The position numbers and the translations under genes were made by a program. This document shows, one piece after another, positions 8,282 through 17,315 of a stretch of 64,000 nt of DNA. Under the pieces are notes generated by a model. It did not search any database and had not been told where the DNA came from. It saw only the letters and a list, made by a program, of their open reading frames with translations. Source of the stretch: Anaerolineae bacterium. Lineage in GTDB: Bacteria; Chloroflexota; Anaerolineae; 4572-78; J111. The stretch covers positions 62,001 through 126,000 of the forward strand of contig JAKLJP010000016.1 of assembly GCA_023151115.1 (NCBI GenBank), read 5' to 3'. Every line of letters starts with the position of its first letter. Positions within the stretch are counted from its first letter, which is position 1.

Positions 8282-9565
8282 TTACGTAACCACCAACCGC
8301 TCCGCTGAATACTGCTCGTAAAGCCTATTTTCGACAATCTCGCGCAGGCGAGCCATGGCCCGGTAGATGTCAGTGAATGTGGTGTAAAGCGGGGCAATAC
8401 CCAGGCGAAGATTATCCGGGGCGCGAAAATCGGGGATGACCTTCACGGCGGGCGGTTCGGCTTCGATCAGGGCGCGGTTGAGGCGGTAGCTTTCGGCGTG
8501 GCGCAGCGACACGTGTGAGCCGCGCATCTCAGCCTGGCGCGGCGTGCCGATGGTGAAGCCCAGCGGCTCCAGCCACTGCTCGGCCAGGAAGATCAGGTAC
8601 TCCGTCTGGCGGATGCTTTTAGCCCGCAGCCGTGCCATGCCCGCTTCCAGCAAAATATCCAGCGCCGGTTCCACCGCTTTCATCGAAAGCATCGGCGGGG
8701 TGCCGACTTTGTAGCGGGCAATGTCGTCGGCGGGGGTGTACTCCAGGTCAAAGGCAAAGGGATTTTTGGCGGCAAACCAGCCCCACATCGGCTGGTTAAG
8801 CTGGTTTTGCAAATCGCGCCGCACATACAGAAAAGCCGGCGCACCCGGCCCGCCGTTGAGATATTTGTAGGTGCAGCCGATGGCTAAATCGGCCTTGCTG
8901 CCGTTCAAATCCAGCGGGACCGCCCCGACGGAATGGCTCAAATCCCACAACATCAGCGCTCCGGCGCGATGCGCCTGTTCGGTCACGGCGGCCAGATCGT
9001 ACATAAAGGCGCTTTTGAAGGCCACGTGGGTCAGGCTGACCAGGGCGGTATCGTCATCTATCGCCGCGCCAACCGCCGCCGGGTCAATGGTGATGGTGTC
9101 AGCCGAGGGAATCAGTTCCAGGCGATGCCGCCGGCCCAGCAAATCTATAATCCCCTGCAAAATATACAAATCGGACGGGAAATTAAAAACATCGCTGACA
9201 ATCTTGGCCCGCTCAGGCTGCGCCCGCAGCGCCGCCACCGCCAGTTTGAACAGGTTGATCGAGGTCGCTTCGGTAACGAGGATCTCGTCGGGCTGCGCGC
9301 CGACCAATTGGGCAATTTTTGCGCCCAGTACTGTCGGGGTGTGAACCCAGCCGTCATTCCACAACCGAATCAGCCGCTCGCCCCACTCTACCTCAATCGC
9401 CCGGCGCATAAACTCAATAGTCCGTTTGGGCAGCCGGCCCAATGAATTGCCGTCCAGGTAGATTAAATCGGGGTCCTCAATTACAAACTCGTCACGGAAC
9501 GAGGCCAGTTCATCCTGGGCATCCAACTCGCGGGCAAAATCAAGATCGGTGCGGGTGAAATTCAT
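8282..9565 (-). CDS. kynU: Kynureninase
   Basis: A 427-residue PLP enzyme that cleaves kynurenine to anthranilate and alanine in tryptophan breakdown. Family features are clear: IYLDGNSLGRLP near the start, the WGERLIRLWNDGW block, the DVFNFPSD segment, LWDLSHSVGAVPLDL, and the PLP lysine Lys234 in CTYKYLNGGPGAPAF. The C-terminal arginine region RLGIAPLYTTFTDI is also present. The start has AAAGGT six to seven bases upstream. Other tryptophan catabolic genes (dioxygenase, formamidase) are not in the window, so it stands alone, possibly serving salvage or NAD synthesis. Confidence 0.95.
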   Translation of the reverse strand: MNFTRTDLDFARELDAQDELASFRDEFVIEDPDLIYLDGNSLGRLPKRTIEFMRRAIEVEWGERLIRLWNDGWVHTPTVLGAKIAQLVGAQPDEILVTEATSINLFKLAVAALRAQPERAKIVSDVFNFPSDLYILQGIIDLLGRRHRLELIPSADTITIDPAAVGAAIDDDTALVSLTHVAFKSAFMYDLAAVTEQAHRAGALMLWDLSHSVGAVPLDLNGSKADLAIGCTYKYLNGGPGAPAFLYVRRDLQNQLNQPMWGWFAAKNPFAFDLEYTPADDIARYKVGTPPMLSMKAVEPALDILLEAGMARLRAKSIRQTEYLIFLAEQWLEPLGFTIGTPRQAEMRGSHVSLRHAESYRLNRALIEAEPPAVKVIPDFRAPDNLRLGIAPLYTTFTDIYRAMARLREIVENRLYEQYSAERLVVT

Positions 9566-9591
9566 GGCACTACCTTTGCGCTTTTAAATGG

Positions 9592-9680
9592 AACGCAGAT
9601 GAACGCTGATAAACGCAGATATACGCAGAAAAATTTAGAAAAAATCAGCGAAAATCAGTCGTATCTGCGTCATCTGCGTG
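9592..9680. repeat. ACGCAGAT-type palindromic low-complexity repeat
   Basis: Four tandem-like copies of AACGCAGAT/AACGCTGAT (9592-9628) are followed, after an A-rich centre, by reverse-complement units ATCAGCG, ATCAGTCG and TATCTGCGTCATCTGCGT up to 9680. This fold-back family is widespread in bacteria. It sits between the 3' end of the aldo/keto reductase and the start of kynU. Confidence 0.75.
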
Positions 9681-9684
9681 CAAA

Positions 9685-10653
9685 TTAAACCGGGCTTTTC
9701 AAACTGTCGAGCCGGCCTTTCTCCGCTGCTGAAAGAGTCAAGTTCACCGCCGGAACGAGTTCCGCCAGTTGCTTGACGGTATTGGCTCCAATGATGGCCG
9801 AGGTGACGGTTGGGTTAGCTAATAACCAGGCCAGGGCGACCTGGGCTTGAGAGGCATGGTGAACCTGCCCCAGGTCGGCCAGGGCGTCGAGGATGGCAAA
9901 GCCCTCCTCATTGGCGTAGTTACGCATCCGCTCGCTGCCCGCGCCGCGACTCTGGGCGGGGGCGCTGCCGTCGCGGCCATATTTGCCGGTCAAAAAGCCG
10001 CCTTGCAATGGGCTGTAGGGAATAACCCCTAAATTTTCCTCCTGGCACAAAGCCATCAATTCCGCTTCGTACTCCTGGCGATGGACCAGGTTGTAGTGCG
10101 GCTGTAGCGATTCATACCGTGAGAGGTTATGAGCGGCGCAGACCGCCAGGGTTTCCCGCAGTTGCGCGGGGGAATGGTTGGAGCAGCCCAGGTAACGCAC
10201 TTTCCCCTGTTGAATCATCATCTCAAAGGCCCGAAAGGTTTCTTCCAAAGGCGTATTTTCGTCGGGCCAATGGCTTTGATACAGGTCAATCGTTTCGACT
10301 TGCAGCCGGCGCAAACTGTCCTCCACCGCTCGCATTAAATGACTACGACTCAGGCCCTCGCCGTCCGGTCCTTCCCACATCCGCCCCCGCGCTTTGGTGG
10401 CGATGACAATTTTGTCTCGCGCCCGCCGCTCGGTCAGCCATTCGCCAATCCAGCTTTCGGCCACGCCGCCGGGGTTGTCTTTGGCCCAGAAGGAATAAAC
10501 ATCGGCGGTATCAAAAAAGTTGATCCCATGTTCCAGGGCGTAATCCATCACAGCAAATGATTCCACTTTATCCGAGGTCCACCCCATCGTCATCGTCCCC
10601 AGGCAAAGACAGGAAACGTCAAGATCGGTGTTACCGAGTTTTCTGTAGTCCAT
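9685..10653 (-). CDS. Aldo/keto reductase
   Basis: A 322-residue cytoplasmic NADP(H)-dependent reductase of the YghZ/Tas-like branch. It starts MDYRKLGNTDLDVSCLCLGTM, and has the catalytic aspartate and tyrosine in FFDTADVYS, the lysine in IVIATKARG, and the histidine in LYQSHWPDENTP. The cofactor region is AIIGANTVKQLAELV. The substrate is unknown; relatives act on small aldehydes and sugars. GAGGGT lies just before the ATG, and a good promoter lies at 10763-10791. It points toward kynU but is separated from it by a palindromic repeat. Confidence 0.92.
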   Translation of the reverse strand: MDYRKLGNTDLDVSCLCLGTMTMGWTSDKVESFAVMDYALEHGINFFDTADVYSFWAKDNPGGVAESWIGEWLTERRARDKIVIATKARGRMWEGPDGEGLSRSHLMRAVEDSLRRLQVETIDLYQSHWPDENTPLEETFRAFEMMIQQGKVRYLGCSNHSPAQLRETLAVCAAHNLSRYESLQPHYNLVHRQEYEAELMALCQEENLGVIPYSPLQGGFLTGKYGRDGSAPAQSRGAGSERMRNYANEEGFAILDALADLGQVHHASQAQVALAWLLANPTVTSAIIGANTVKQLAELVPAVNLTLSAAEKGRLDSLKSPV

Positions 10654-10680
10654 CAGTTACCCTCACCAGTTCAGAGTATT

Positions 10681-10746
10681 GTGAAACGTGATGAGTGAGT
10701 CGTGAGGTTCGGCAAGAAGGCCACGTGGTCAAAGCTCACGCTTCAC
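10681..10746. repeat. GTGAAACGTGA inverted repeat
   Basis: Arm GTGAAACGTGA at 10681-10691 pairs with TCACGCTTCAC at 10736-10746 (10 of 11 matches). It lies in the leader of the aldo/keto reductase, between promoter and start codon, so it would be in the 5' untranslated RNA. Confidence 0.6.
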
Positions 10747-10762
10747 GCCTTAGACTTGGAAA

Positions 10763-10791
10763 AGTATAGCACGGATCAAAGGGGGAGTCAC
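10763..10791 (-). promoter_or_regulatory. Sigma-70-type promoter for the aldo/keto reductase
   Basis: On the minus strand: GTGACT (10786-10791), a 17-base spacer, and TATACT (10763-10768). The start codon is 110 bases downstream. Confidence 0.6.
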
Positions 10792-10870
10792 ATTAATATC
10801 TCAGGTAGTCATTTTTCTCTGATACAAGTTGCTTTTTTCCATTTTCGGTAACCAGAATATACTTGACCCT

Positions 10871-13726
10871 ATGGAAAAGTTGGTACTGCAAACAAAACTC
10901 TATATTCCCCCAGCCCGCGTTGCCGATCTCGTCCCCCGCCCCCGCCTGATCGAGCGGCTGAACGAAGGTCTCCATCGTACGCCAAGCGTGGCCCTTATCT
11001 CTGCCCCCGCCGGCTTTGGTAAAACCACGCTGGTCAGCAGTTGGATTTACGATTTACGATTTACGATTGACGATTTGGGGGCAGCAAGCCAAGAAAAAAT
11101 CGTAAATCCACGCCTGTCAGACAACAGGCAGTCGAAAATCGTAAATCAAGTGGCTTGGCTATCACTGGACGAAGGAGATAACGACCCCACTCGCTTTCTG
11201 ACTTACCTCGTCGCGGCGTTGCAGACGATTGCGCCGACTATTGGAGAAGGGGTGTTGGGTATGTTTCAATCCTCTCAGCCACCGCCAACTGAATCAACTC
11301 TGACCGCCCTGCTCAATGAAATCATTACTGTCCCGGACGGTTTCGTCCTCGTCCTTGACGACTACCACGTTATTGAAGCCAAACCGGTTGACAGTGCCCT
11401 CACCTTTCTGATCGAGCACCTGCCACCTCAGATGCACCTGGTCATCACCACCCGTGAGGATCCACCGCTACCCCTGGCCCGGCTACGCGCCCGGGGCCAA
11501 TTGACCGAACTGCGCGCCGCCGACCTGCGCTTTACGCCGGGCGAAGCGGCCACTTTCCTCAACGGGGTGATGGACCTGGACCTCTCGGCCGAGGAAGTGA
11601 CCTCACTGGAGGGCCGGACCGAAGGCTGGATTGCGGGGCTGCAACTGGCGGCCCTCTCGATGCGGGGGCGAGCGGACGTGGCCGGGTTCATCCAGGCTTT
11701 CGCCGGGGACAACCGCTACATCGTGGATTACCTGGTCGAAGAGGTGCTACAGCGCCAGCCCGAACCTGTCCGTAGATTTTTACTCGAAACCTCTATTCTC
11801 GACCGGTTGAGCGGGCCGCTGTGCGATGCCGTCGTTGGAGATTTGAGATTGGAGATTTACTCTCAATCTCCAATCTCAAATCTCAAATCTCAGGCTATGC
11901 TTGAACAGTTAGAACGCGCCAACCTGTTTGTCATTCCGCTGGATGACAGGCGCCAGTGGTATCGCTACCACCACCTTTTTGCCGATGTTCTCCGGGCGCA
12001 CCTGAGAGAGGAGCAGCCCGATCAGGTATCTTTGCTGCACCGGCGGGCGAGTGAGTGGTACGAGCAGAATGGTTTGGCGGCCGAGGCGATCCGCCACGCC
12101 CTGGCTGCTGAGGATTTTGGGCGAGCGGCACACCTGATCGAACGGGCCGTGCCAGAAATGCGCCGGAGTAGACAGGAGGCCACGCTGCTAGGCTGGCTTC
12201 AGTCGCTCCCCGATGAACTGTTTCGCAGCCGGCCCGTCCTCAGCGTTCATTATGCCGGGACGTTACTACAGAGCGGCCAGCTTGAGGGGGTTGAGGCCCG
12301 GCTGCGGGACGCCGAACGCTGGCTCGACCCGACGGCCGATAGGGGTGAGATGGTTGTCGTGGATGAAGCGGACTTTCGCGGTCTGCCCGGTTCGGTCGCC
12401 ATTTACCATGCCGGAATTGCCCTGGTTCGGGGCGATGTTGCCGGCACCGTGACCTATGCCCAACGGGCGCTCAACCTCGTCCCTGAGGCAGACCATCTCG
12501 GGCGAGGAGCGGCAGCGGCGCTCCTGGGACTTGCCTATTGGACGAGCGGGGATCTGGAGACCGCCTACCAGACCTACGCTGAGGGCATGGCCGGGGTACA
12601 GCGGGCTGGACACCTCTCTGACGCACTCGGTTGCGCTATTGCTCTGGCGGATATGCGGCTGGCGCAAGGTCGTCTGCGCGAGGCCATGAGCATCTATGAG
12701 CGGGGACTAAAGCTGGCGACGGAACAGGGCACGCTTGCGCTTGCCGTGCGGGGAGCGGCAGATATGTATGTGGGCATGAGCCAACTCCACCGTGAGCGTG
12801 ACGATCTAAATGCCGCCACACAGCACCTGCTGAGAAGCAAGGAACTCGGTGAGTTCGCCGGGTTACCCCAAAACCGGTATCGTTGGTGCGTGGCGATGGC
12901 TCGAATACGGGAGGTCCAGGGAGACCTGGACGGCGCGCTCGATCTGCTCCAGGAGGCCGAGCGCCTGTATATGAGTGACTTTTTCCCCAATGTGCGTCCT
13001 ATCACAGCATTGAAGACACGGGTGTGGCTCGCCCAGGGCCGGTTGGGTGAAGCCCTCGACTGGGTGCGGGAGCAGGGGCTGTCCGCCCAGGACGACCTCA
13101 GCTACCTGCGCGAGTTCGAGCACATCACCCTGGCCCGGGTGCTCTTGGCCCGATACAAGAGCGACCATACGGATCGCTCGATTCGAGAGGTGATCGGGTT
13201 ACTGGCGCGCCTCCTGCAAGCGGCAGAAGATGGCGGGAGGAGGGGCAGCGCCATCGAAATCCTGGTCGTGCAAGCCCTGGCTCACCAGGCCCGAGGCGAC
13301 ATCCCCACGGCGCTCTTGCCGTTGCAGCAGGCCCTGACGCTGGCCGAACCGGAGGGCTACGTCCGGATATTTGTGGACGAAGGCTCACCCATGGCCCAAC
13401 TGCTTCGCGAAGCTGCCGCTCGTGGGATTATGCCAGACTATACCGGCAAGCTGCTGGCAGCATTTGAGCCTGAGCCGCAGAAGCACGTCGTCGAACCACC
13501 TATCCCCACCACCCCCGCTGTGCAATCCCTCATCGAGCCGCTCAGCCAGCGCGAACTTGAAGTTCTCCGCTTGTTCAAAACTGAGCTGTCCGGGCCGGAG
13601 ATTGCTGACGAACTGGTGATCGGCTTGAGTACCCTCCGCACCCACACCAAGAGTATCTACAGCAAACTCAATGTCAATAGCCGCCGGGCGGCGGTCAACC
13701 GGGCCGAAGAGCTGGGTTTGATTTAG
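10871..13726 (+). CDS. MalT/LuxR-family ATP-dependent transcriptional regulator
   Basis: A 951-residue signal-transducing ATPase regulator. The start MEKLVLQTKLYIPP at 10871 matches the family opening; an upstream in-frame ATG would add an unrelated leader. Walker A is SAPAGFGKTTL with Lys51, Walker B is FVLVLDDYHVI, followed by LVITTREDPPLPLARLRARG and WYRYHHLFADVLRAHL. TPR-like helices fill residues 380-850, and a LuxR helix-turn-helix ends the protein (PLSQRELEVLRLF, then STLRTHTKSIYSKLNVNSR). Two short stretches, about residues 59-95 and 323-341, are not protein-like: they are DNA fold-back repeats read in frame (separate entries). Despite them the frame stays open and the other motifs are intact. 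The ligand and targets are unknown; the membrane-protein cluster downstream is a candidate. Confidence 0.93.
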   Translation: MEKLVLQTKLYIPPARVADLVPRPRLIERLNEGLHRTPSVALISAPAGFGKTTLVSSWIYDLRFTIDDLGAASQEKIVNPRLSDNRQSKIVNQVAWLSLDEGDNDPTRFLTYLVAALQTIAPTIGEGVLGMFQSSQPPPTESTLTALLNEIITVPDGFVLVLDDYHVIEAKPVDSALTFLIEHLPPQMHLVITTREDPPLPLARLRARGQLTELRAADLRFTPGEAATFLNGVMDLDLSAEEVTSLEGRTEGWIAGLQLAALSMRGRADVAGFIQAFAGDNRYIVDYLVEEVLQRQPEPVRRFLLETSILDRLSGPLCDAVVGDLRLEIYSQSPISNLKSQAMLEQLERANLFVIPLDDRRQWYRYHHLFADVLRAHLREEQPDQVSLLHRRASEWYEQNGLAAEAIRHALAAEDFGRAAHLIERAVPEMRRSRQEATLLGWLQSLPDELFRSRPVLSVHYAGTLLQSGQLEGVEARLRDAERWLDPTADRGEMVVVDEADFRGLPGSVAIYHAGIALVRGDVAGTVTYAQRALNLVPEADHLGRGAAAALLGLAYWTSGDLETAYQTYAEGMAGVQRAGHLSDALGCAIALADMRLAQGRLREAMSIYERGLKLATEQGTLALAVRGAADMYVGMSQLHRERDDLNAATQHLLRSKELGEFAGLPQNRYRWCVAMARIREVQGDLDGALDLLQEAERLYMSDFFPNVRPITALKTRVWLAQGRLGEALDWVREQGLSAQDDLSYLREFEHITLARVLLARYKSDHTDRSIREVIGLLARLLQAAEDGGRRGSAIEILVVQALAHQARGDIPTALLPLQQALTLAEPEGYVRIFVDEGSPMAQLLREAAARGIMPDYTGKLLAAFEPEPQKHVVEPPIPTTPAVQSLIEPLSQRELEVLRLFKTELSGPEIADELVIGLSTLRTHTKSIYSKLNVNSRRAAVNRAEELGLI
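11041..11156. repeat. ATTTACGATTTACGATT fold-back repeat inside the regulator gene
   Basis: Three tandem TTTACGATT units (11045-11068) are matched by the reverse complement AAATCGTAAATC at 11096-11107 and again at 11138-11149. The segment is a multiple of three in effect, inserted between Walker A and the AWLSLDEGDNDP block, where relatives have only a short variable loop. It encodes YDLRFTIDDLG...SKIVNQ. Confidence 0.8.
11838..11893. repeat. GAGATTTGAGATTGGAGATT fold-back repeat inside the regulator gene
   Basis: The units GGAGATTTGAGATTGGAGATTT are followed at once by AATCTCCAATCTCAAATCTCAAATCTC, a near-perfect reverse complement. It lies between CDAVVG and AMLEQLERANLFV, a normally short loop of MalT-like proteins. 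The reading frame is kept. Confidence 0.8.
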
Positions 13727-13844
13727 TCGCGCCAAAGCGTTGCTTGAACAGGCCTCCCCTTAGCCCTGCCCGGTAAACCGGCATTTCAGAGCATGGCTGG
13801 CCGGCTTTTTATTTCCCTGGAACCCTCTCCCTATCCCCACCTCA

Positions 13845-13862
13845 ATCCCCACATGTGGGGAT
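13845..13862. promoter_or_regulatory. Perfect 18-bp palindrome, possible operator
   Basis: ATCCCCACATGTGGGGAT is self-complementary. Further TCCCCAC half-sites lie on both sides (about 13834-13840 and 13869-13875). It is in the 247-bp gap between the MalT-like regulator and the DUF4386 gene, about 110 bases before the latter's start. A binding site for a dimeric regulator is possible; a dispersed repeat is the alternative. A weak terminator-like CCGGC/GCCGG pair followed by TTTTT precedes it near 13780-13812. Confidence 0.45.
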
Positions 13863-13973
13863 GACATCTCCCCACATTCATTTGTATATTGTTTTCAGTT
13901 GAACCCAAACCGGCAGCTATGCCGGGGTCAAATCTTGACCCTAAACTTATGGTTCAAAAAAGGAGACAAATAC

Positions 13974-14735
13974 ATGACTAGCAACAGAATGAATTCAAGT
14001 AGGAAGATCGCACTGGTTACGGGTGTCTTGTTCGTGATCACATATGTCACTTCGATTCCCCCAGTTCTTTTCCTCTACGTCCCGCTGCTGGGGGATCCTC
14101 GCTACATCGTCGGTGCCGGCGCCGACAACGGTGTGCTCTGGGGAGCGTTCTTAGAGTTGCTCCTCATCGTCGCGAACATCGGCACCGCTGTCGTGCTGTT
14201 CCCGCTCCTCAAGCGGGTGAACGAGATCTTCGCCCTTGGATTTGTCACGGCCCGGGTCGTCGAAAGCGTCTTCATCGCCGTCGGCATCCTCAGCCTCCTT
14301 ACGGTCGTGACGTTGCGGCAGGATCTGGCGGGAGTTGCGAACGCAGATGCCGCCACGCTCGTCATGGTCGGCAAGTCGCTCGTCGCGCTCCATGATTGGA
14401 CGTTCCAACTCGGACCCGGCTTCGTCGTCGGCATCGGGAACGGGCTGCTGCTGGGCTACCTGATGTACAAGTCCGCCCTGGTGCCACGGCGCATGGCCGT
14501 GCTAGGGATCATCGCTGGCCCCGTGCTCCTCGCTCGTTTCGTCGGCATCCTGTTCGGGGTCTTCGAGCCAGGCTCCGTGTTGGGGAGCATCATGGTCATC
14601 CCGGAGTTCATCTGGGAGTTATTGCTCGGCATCTGGCTCATAGTGAAGGGATTCAATTCATCTGCTGCGATCCTTTCCGATTCTGACAAAACAGATATAG
14701 ACGTAATAGACAAGCTAAGTTTACGTAGAATATAA
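13974..14735 (+). CDS. DUF4386 family membrane protein
   Basis: A 253-residue integral membrane protein with about six hydrophobic helices, starting with IALVTGVLFVITYVTSIPP. The order of segments, including the helix ending LFPLLKRVNEIFALGFVTARVVES and the later LGPGFVVGIGNGLLLGYLMYKS, fits DUF4386, a family of unknown function. The start at 13974 is supported by AGGAG eight bases upstream; the frame extends further but without support. The codon choice (many CTCGTC, GTCGTC runs) looks more GC-biased than neighbouring genes, which hints at transfer but was not measured. The last 25 residues are polar and AT-richer. Confidence 0.8.
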   Translation: MTSNRMNSSRKIALVTGVLFVITYVTSIPPVLFLYVPLLGDPRYIVGAGADNGVLWGAFLELLLIVANIGTAVVLFPLLKRVNEIFALGFVTARVVESVFIAVGILSLLTVVTLRQDLAGVANADAATLVMVGKSLVALHDWTFQLGPGFVVGIGNGLLLGYLMYKSALVPRRMAVLGIIAGPVLLARFVGILFGVFEPGSVLGSIMVIPEFIWELLLGIWLIVKGFNSSAAILSDSDKTDIDVIDKLSLRRI

Positions 14736-14776
14736 AGCAACCAAATAGACAAGGCACAGAATAACTTCGAAATCTT

Positions 14777-14836
14777 CAAATCAAAGCCTTTATCTCGCCA
14801 GTATTGGCGACCGAGTCATCGGCATTTGTAGAATGA
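14777..14836 (+). pseudogene. Fragment duplicated from the next membrane-protein gene
   Basis: Encodes QIKAFISPVLATESSAFVE and a stop. This nearly repeats FIEAFISPVLATESPQFVE from the middle of the following gene (15186-15242), and the DNA is similar over about 27 bases (CTCGCC, a variable base, then GTATTGGCGACCGAGTC). It is probably the last trace of a tandem paralogue. Confidence 0.65.
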
Positions 14837-14901
14837 CCATTATCAATGAAGAAAGCAAAACCGTGAATACCAATCGCCAGACGGCGATCAAGGAGAATAA
14901 A

Positions 14902-15594
14902 ATGAAGATAACAGCCTCAAGTCTCATCCGTTGGGCCGGTTTAGCAGCGATGGGGGCAGGGATTCTTTTCATCGCCATTCAGGCGATCCATCCCCTTGAC
15001 ATTCTTTCGTCAGTCACCACCGCCCGCTGGGCCATCGTCCACTACCTGGGCGTCGCTATGTGCTTCTTCGGCCTGCTCGGCCTTGCGGGGCTCTACGCCA
15101 GGCAAGTGGAAGAGGCCGGGTGGCTGGGTCTGGCCGGCTATCTCCTGTTTAGCCTCTTTTGGGCGCTCACAATGGCCTTTCAATTCATCGAAGCCTTCAT
15201 CTCGCCGGTATTGGCGACCGAGTCGCCGCAGTTTGTGGAGGGCTTCCTGGGGATCGTCACTGGAGCCCCCAGCGAGATGAACCTTGGCGCCCTCCCAACG
15301 GTGTATATGCTAACGGGGCTGCTCTATCTGCTCGGCGGACTGCTGTTTGGTATCGCGACGCTCCGTGCTGGGATCCTGCCGCGCTGGGCAGCCGGTCTGC
15401 TGGCCGTCGGGATCGTCTTGCCCCTCCTTGGGTCTTCGTTGGTCCCGCACCCATTCGATCGGATATTTGCTGTGCCGGTGGGGTTAGCTCTGGCCGGGCT
15501 GGGCTATGCGCTCTGGTCTGAGCGGCGAGAGCAAGTCTCGGAACCCTTACCTGGCAAAGCAAGCCCCCAACTCCGCCAAACTAGAGCCGAGTAA
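14902..15594 (+). CDS. Six-helix membrane protein of unknown function
   Basis: A 230-residue protein with clear hydrophobic helices: WAGLAAMGAGILFIAIQAI, YLGVAMCFFGLLGLAGLYA, GWLGLAGYLLFSLFWALTMA, YMLTGLLYLLGGLLFGIATL, and two near the C-terminus ending LALAGLGYALWSERRE. The start at 14902 has AGGAG seven bases upstream; an ATG at 14833 lacks one. Composition and topology are like the DUF4386 relatives next door, but I do not recognise a defined family. The last 25 residues are a polar cytoplasmic tail. A fragment of a second copy lies just upstream. Confidence 0.75.
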   Translation: MKITASSLIRWAGLAAMGAGILFIAIQAIHPLDILSSVTTARWAIVHYLGVAMCFFGLLGLAGLYARQVEEAGWLGLAGYLLFSLFWALTMAFQFIEAFISPVLATESPQFVEGFLGIVTGAPSEMNLGALPTVYMLTGLLYLLGGLLFGIATLRAGILPRWAAGLLAVGIVLPLLGSSLVPHPFDRIFAVPVGLALAGLGYALWSERREQVSEPLPGKASPQLRQTRAE

Positions 15595-15682
15595 GGTTGC
15601 TGGAAACAGCAGGGAGTGAACCAGCGGCCATACGGCTGCTTATATCACACAGCACTGCGTAAATCTGTTCAAGGAGCTGAAA

Positions 15683-16232
15683 ATGAAAGCGGATATTCAA
15701 GGTAAAGGTCGAGGCCCCGATGTGCCTCAGCTCAATGAGGTAGGAAAACCTACGTCCCAGAAAACTAAAGCGCCGGCAAAAGCAGTTTGGGCAGAGTGGC
15801 TCATGCCCGCCGCGCTGATCGTGCTCAGCCTCATTCCGGTGATTGCCGGCGCCGTCCGCATCACCGAGCTGACCGGCGGCGCGGAAGTCACGCCGGATAA
15901 CGCCCGGTTCTTCGCCTCGCCTCTGCCCGTGGTGCTGCACATTCTCAGCGCCAGCCTGTACTCTATCCTCGGGGCTTTCCAGTTCGTCCCCAGTATCCGC
16001 CGGAGGCGAAGCTGGCACCGTGCTGCCGGGTGGCTCTTGATCCCGTGCGGCCTTGCTGCTGGGCTTTCGGGTTTGTGGATAATTGATCGCTGGCCCGCCG
16101 AGTGAGTTCAGTCGAGCGCTGCTGATGGGCGCAGCCTGGGTGATCAACCTCGCCGTGGCTGAATGGATTATCCGCAAGCAGCCAGCTCGTCCAACCCGCT
16201 CGGCCTCAGCCGTTGTTTCCCCTCTGCGATGA
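15683..16232 (+). pseudogene. DUF2306-like membrane protein with internal deletion and frameshift
   Basis: The first 140 codons (15683-16105) encode a polar N-terminus, then helices typical of DUF2306: MPAALIVLSLIPVIAGAVRI, LPVVLHILSASLYSILGAFQF and WHRAAGWLLIPCGLAAGLSG. The frame stops right after WIIDRWPAE. One base later, in another frame, GAG TTC AGT starts EFSRALLMGAAWVINLAVAEW, the usual end of these proteins, running to TGA at 16230. Roughly the middle third of the family length, with two or more helices, is missing between the two parts. The gene is most likely dead. Confidence 0.75.
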
Positions 16233-16325
16233 GGTCAGCATAGATAGGGAAGATGAATACAGAGAGGGCTGAGTATCTTCTCTGCCATCTACGCCGCTCA
16301 TTCTTAAAATAAGGAAGGTTCAAAA

Positions 16326-17315
16326 ATGAAAGCAATTGTAGCAACCCAATACGGCGCACCGGAAGTTCTTCAGCTCCAAGAGGTTGAAAAACCGACACCC
16401 AAAGATAATGAGCTACTCATCAAAGTGCATGCCACGACCGTCAACGCCGGAGACGATAGAATGCGCAGCTTTAACGTGCCGCCGCTGTTCTGGCTCCCCG
16501 CTCGCATCACGTTGGGTTTCACCAAACCAAAACATCCCATCTTCGGCATGGAACTCGCCGGTGAAGTGGAAGCGGTTGGCAAAGAGGTAACGCGGTTCAA
16601 GGTCGGTGACCAGGTTTTTGCCTCGACCTTCGAGGCGAATTTTGGCGCCCACGCCGAGTATAAATGTCTGCCCGAAACCGGAGCGGTGGTCACAAAACCG
16701 CAGTCTATAAGCTATGAGGAAGCCACCACGCTTCCGATTAGCGCCAATACCGCGCTGTTTTTCCTCAAGGCAGGGAATATCCAGCTTGGGCAAAAAGTCC
16801 TCATCTATGGCGCTGCGGGGAGTGTCGGCACGTTTGCGGTGCAGCTTGCTAAATACTTTGGGGCAGAAGTCACCGGGGTATGCAGCACCAGAAACGTAGC
16901 GTTGGTAAAGTCGCTCGGCGCCGATCAGGTTATTGATTACACCCAAGAGGATTTTACCAAAAATGGCGAGACCTACGATATTATTTTTGACGCCGTCGGC
17001 AAGACGACATTTTCCCACTGTCAAAGTGCGCTGAAGCGGAATGGATATTACCTGCATACGGTTATGGTGTTGCCAGAGATCCAGGGGCTTTGGTCTTCAC
17101 TGACCACCGGCAAGAAAGTCATCGGCGGGACAGCCATCCCACGCCGAGAAGCCCTCGTTTTTCTCAAAGAGCTGGTGGAGACGGGCCGGCTGAAAGCAGT
17201 GATTGATCGCTGCTATCCGCTGGAGCAAATGGTCGAGGCGCACCGCTATGTAGAAACAGGACACAAAAAAGGGAATGTCGTCATCACTCTGGTGGAACAG
17301 AATCATGTCAAATGA
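16326..17315 (+). CDS. Medium-chain NAD(P)-dependent alcohol dehydrogenase/quinone reductase-like
   Basis: A 329-residue medium-chain dehydrogenase/reductase. It has the N-terminal GroES-like fold ([29 protein letters not shown]), the [12 protein letters not shown] turn, and the Rossmann motif [22 protein letters not shown] near residue 160. The structural and catalytic zinc cysteines are absent, so it belongs with zinc-free quinone oxidoreductase-type members. [12 protein letters not shown] and the C-terminal [24 protein letters not shown] are typical. AAGGAAGG precedes the ATG. It overlaps the next small gene by 11 bases, so the two are translated together. Substrate unknown. Confidence 0.92.
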   Translation: MKAIVATQYGAPEVLQLQEVEKPTPKDNELLIKVHATTVNAGDDRMRSFNVPPLFWLPARITLGFTKPKHPIFGMELAGEVEAVGKEVTRFKVGDQVFASTFEANFGAHAEYKCLPETGAVVTKPQSISYEEATTLPISANTALFFLKAGNIQLGQKVLIYGAAGSVGTFAVQLAKYFGAEVTGVCSTRNVALVKSLGADQVIDYTQEDFTKNGETYDIIFDAVGKTTFSHCQSALKRNGYYLHTVMVLPEIQGLWSSLTTGKKVIGGTAIPRREALVFLKELVETGRLKAVIDRCYPLEQMVEAHRYVETGHKKGNVVITLVEQNHVK

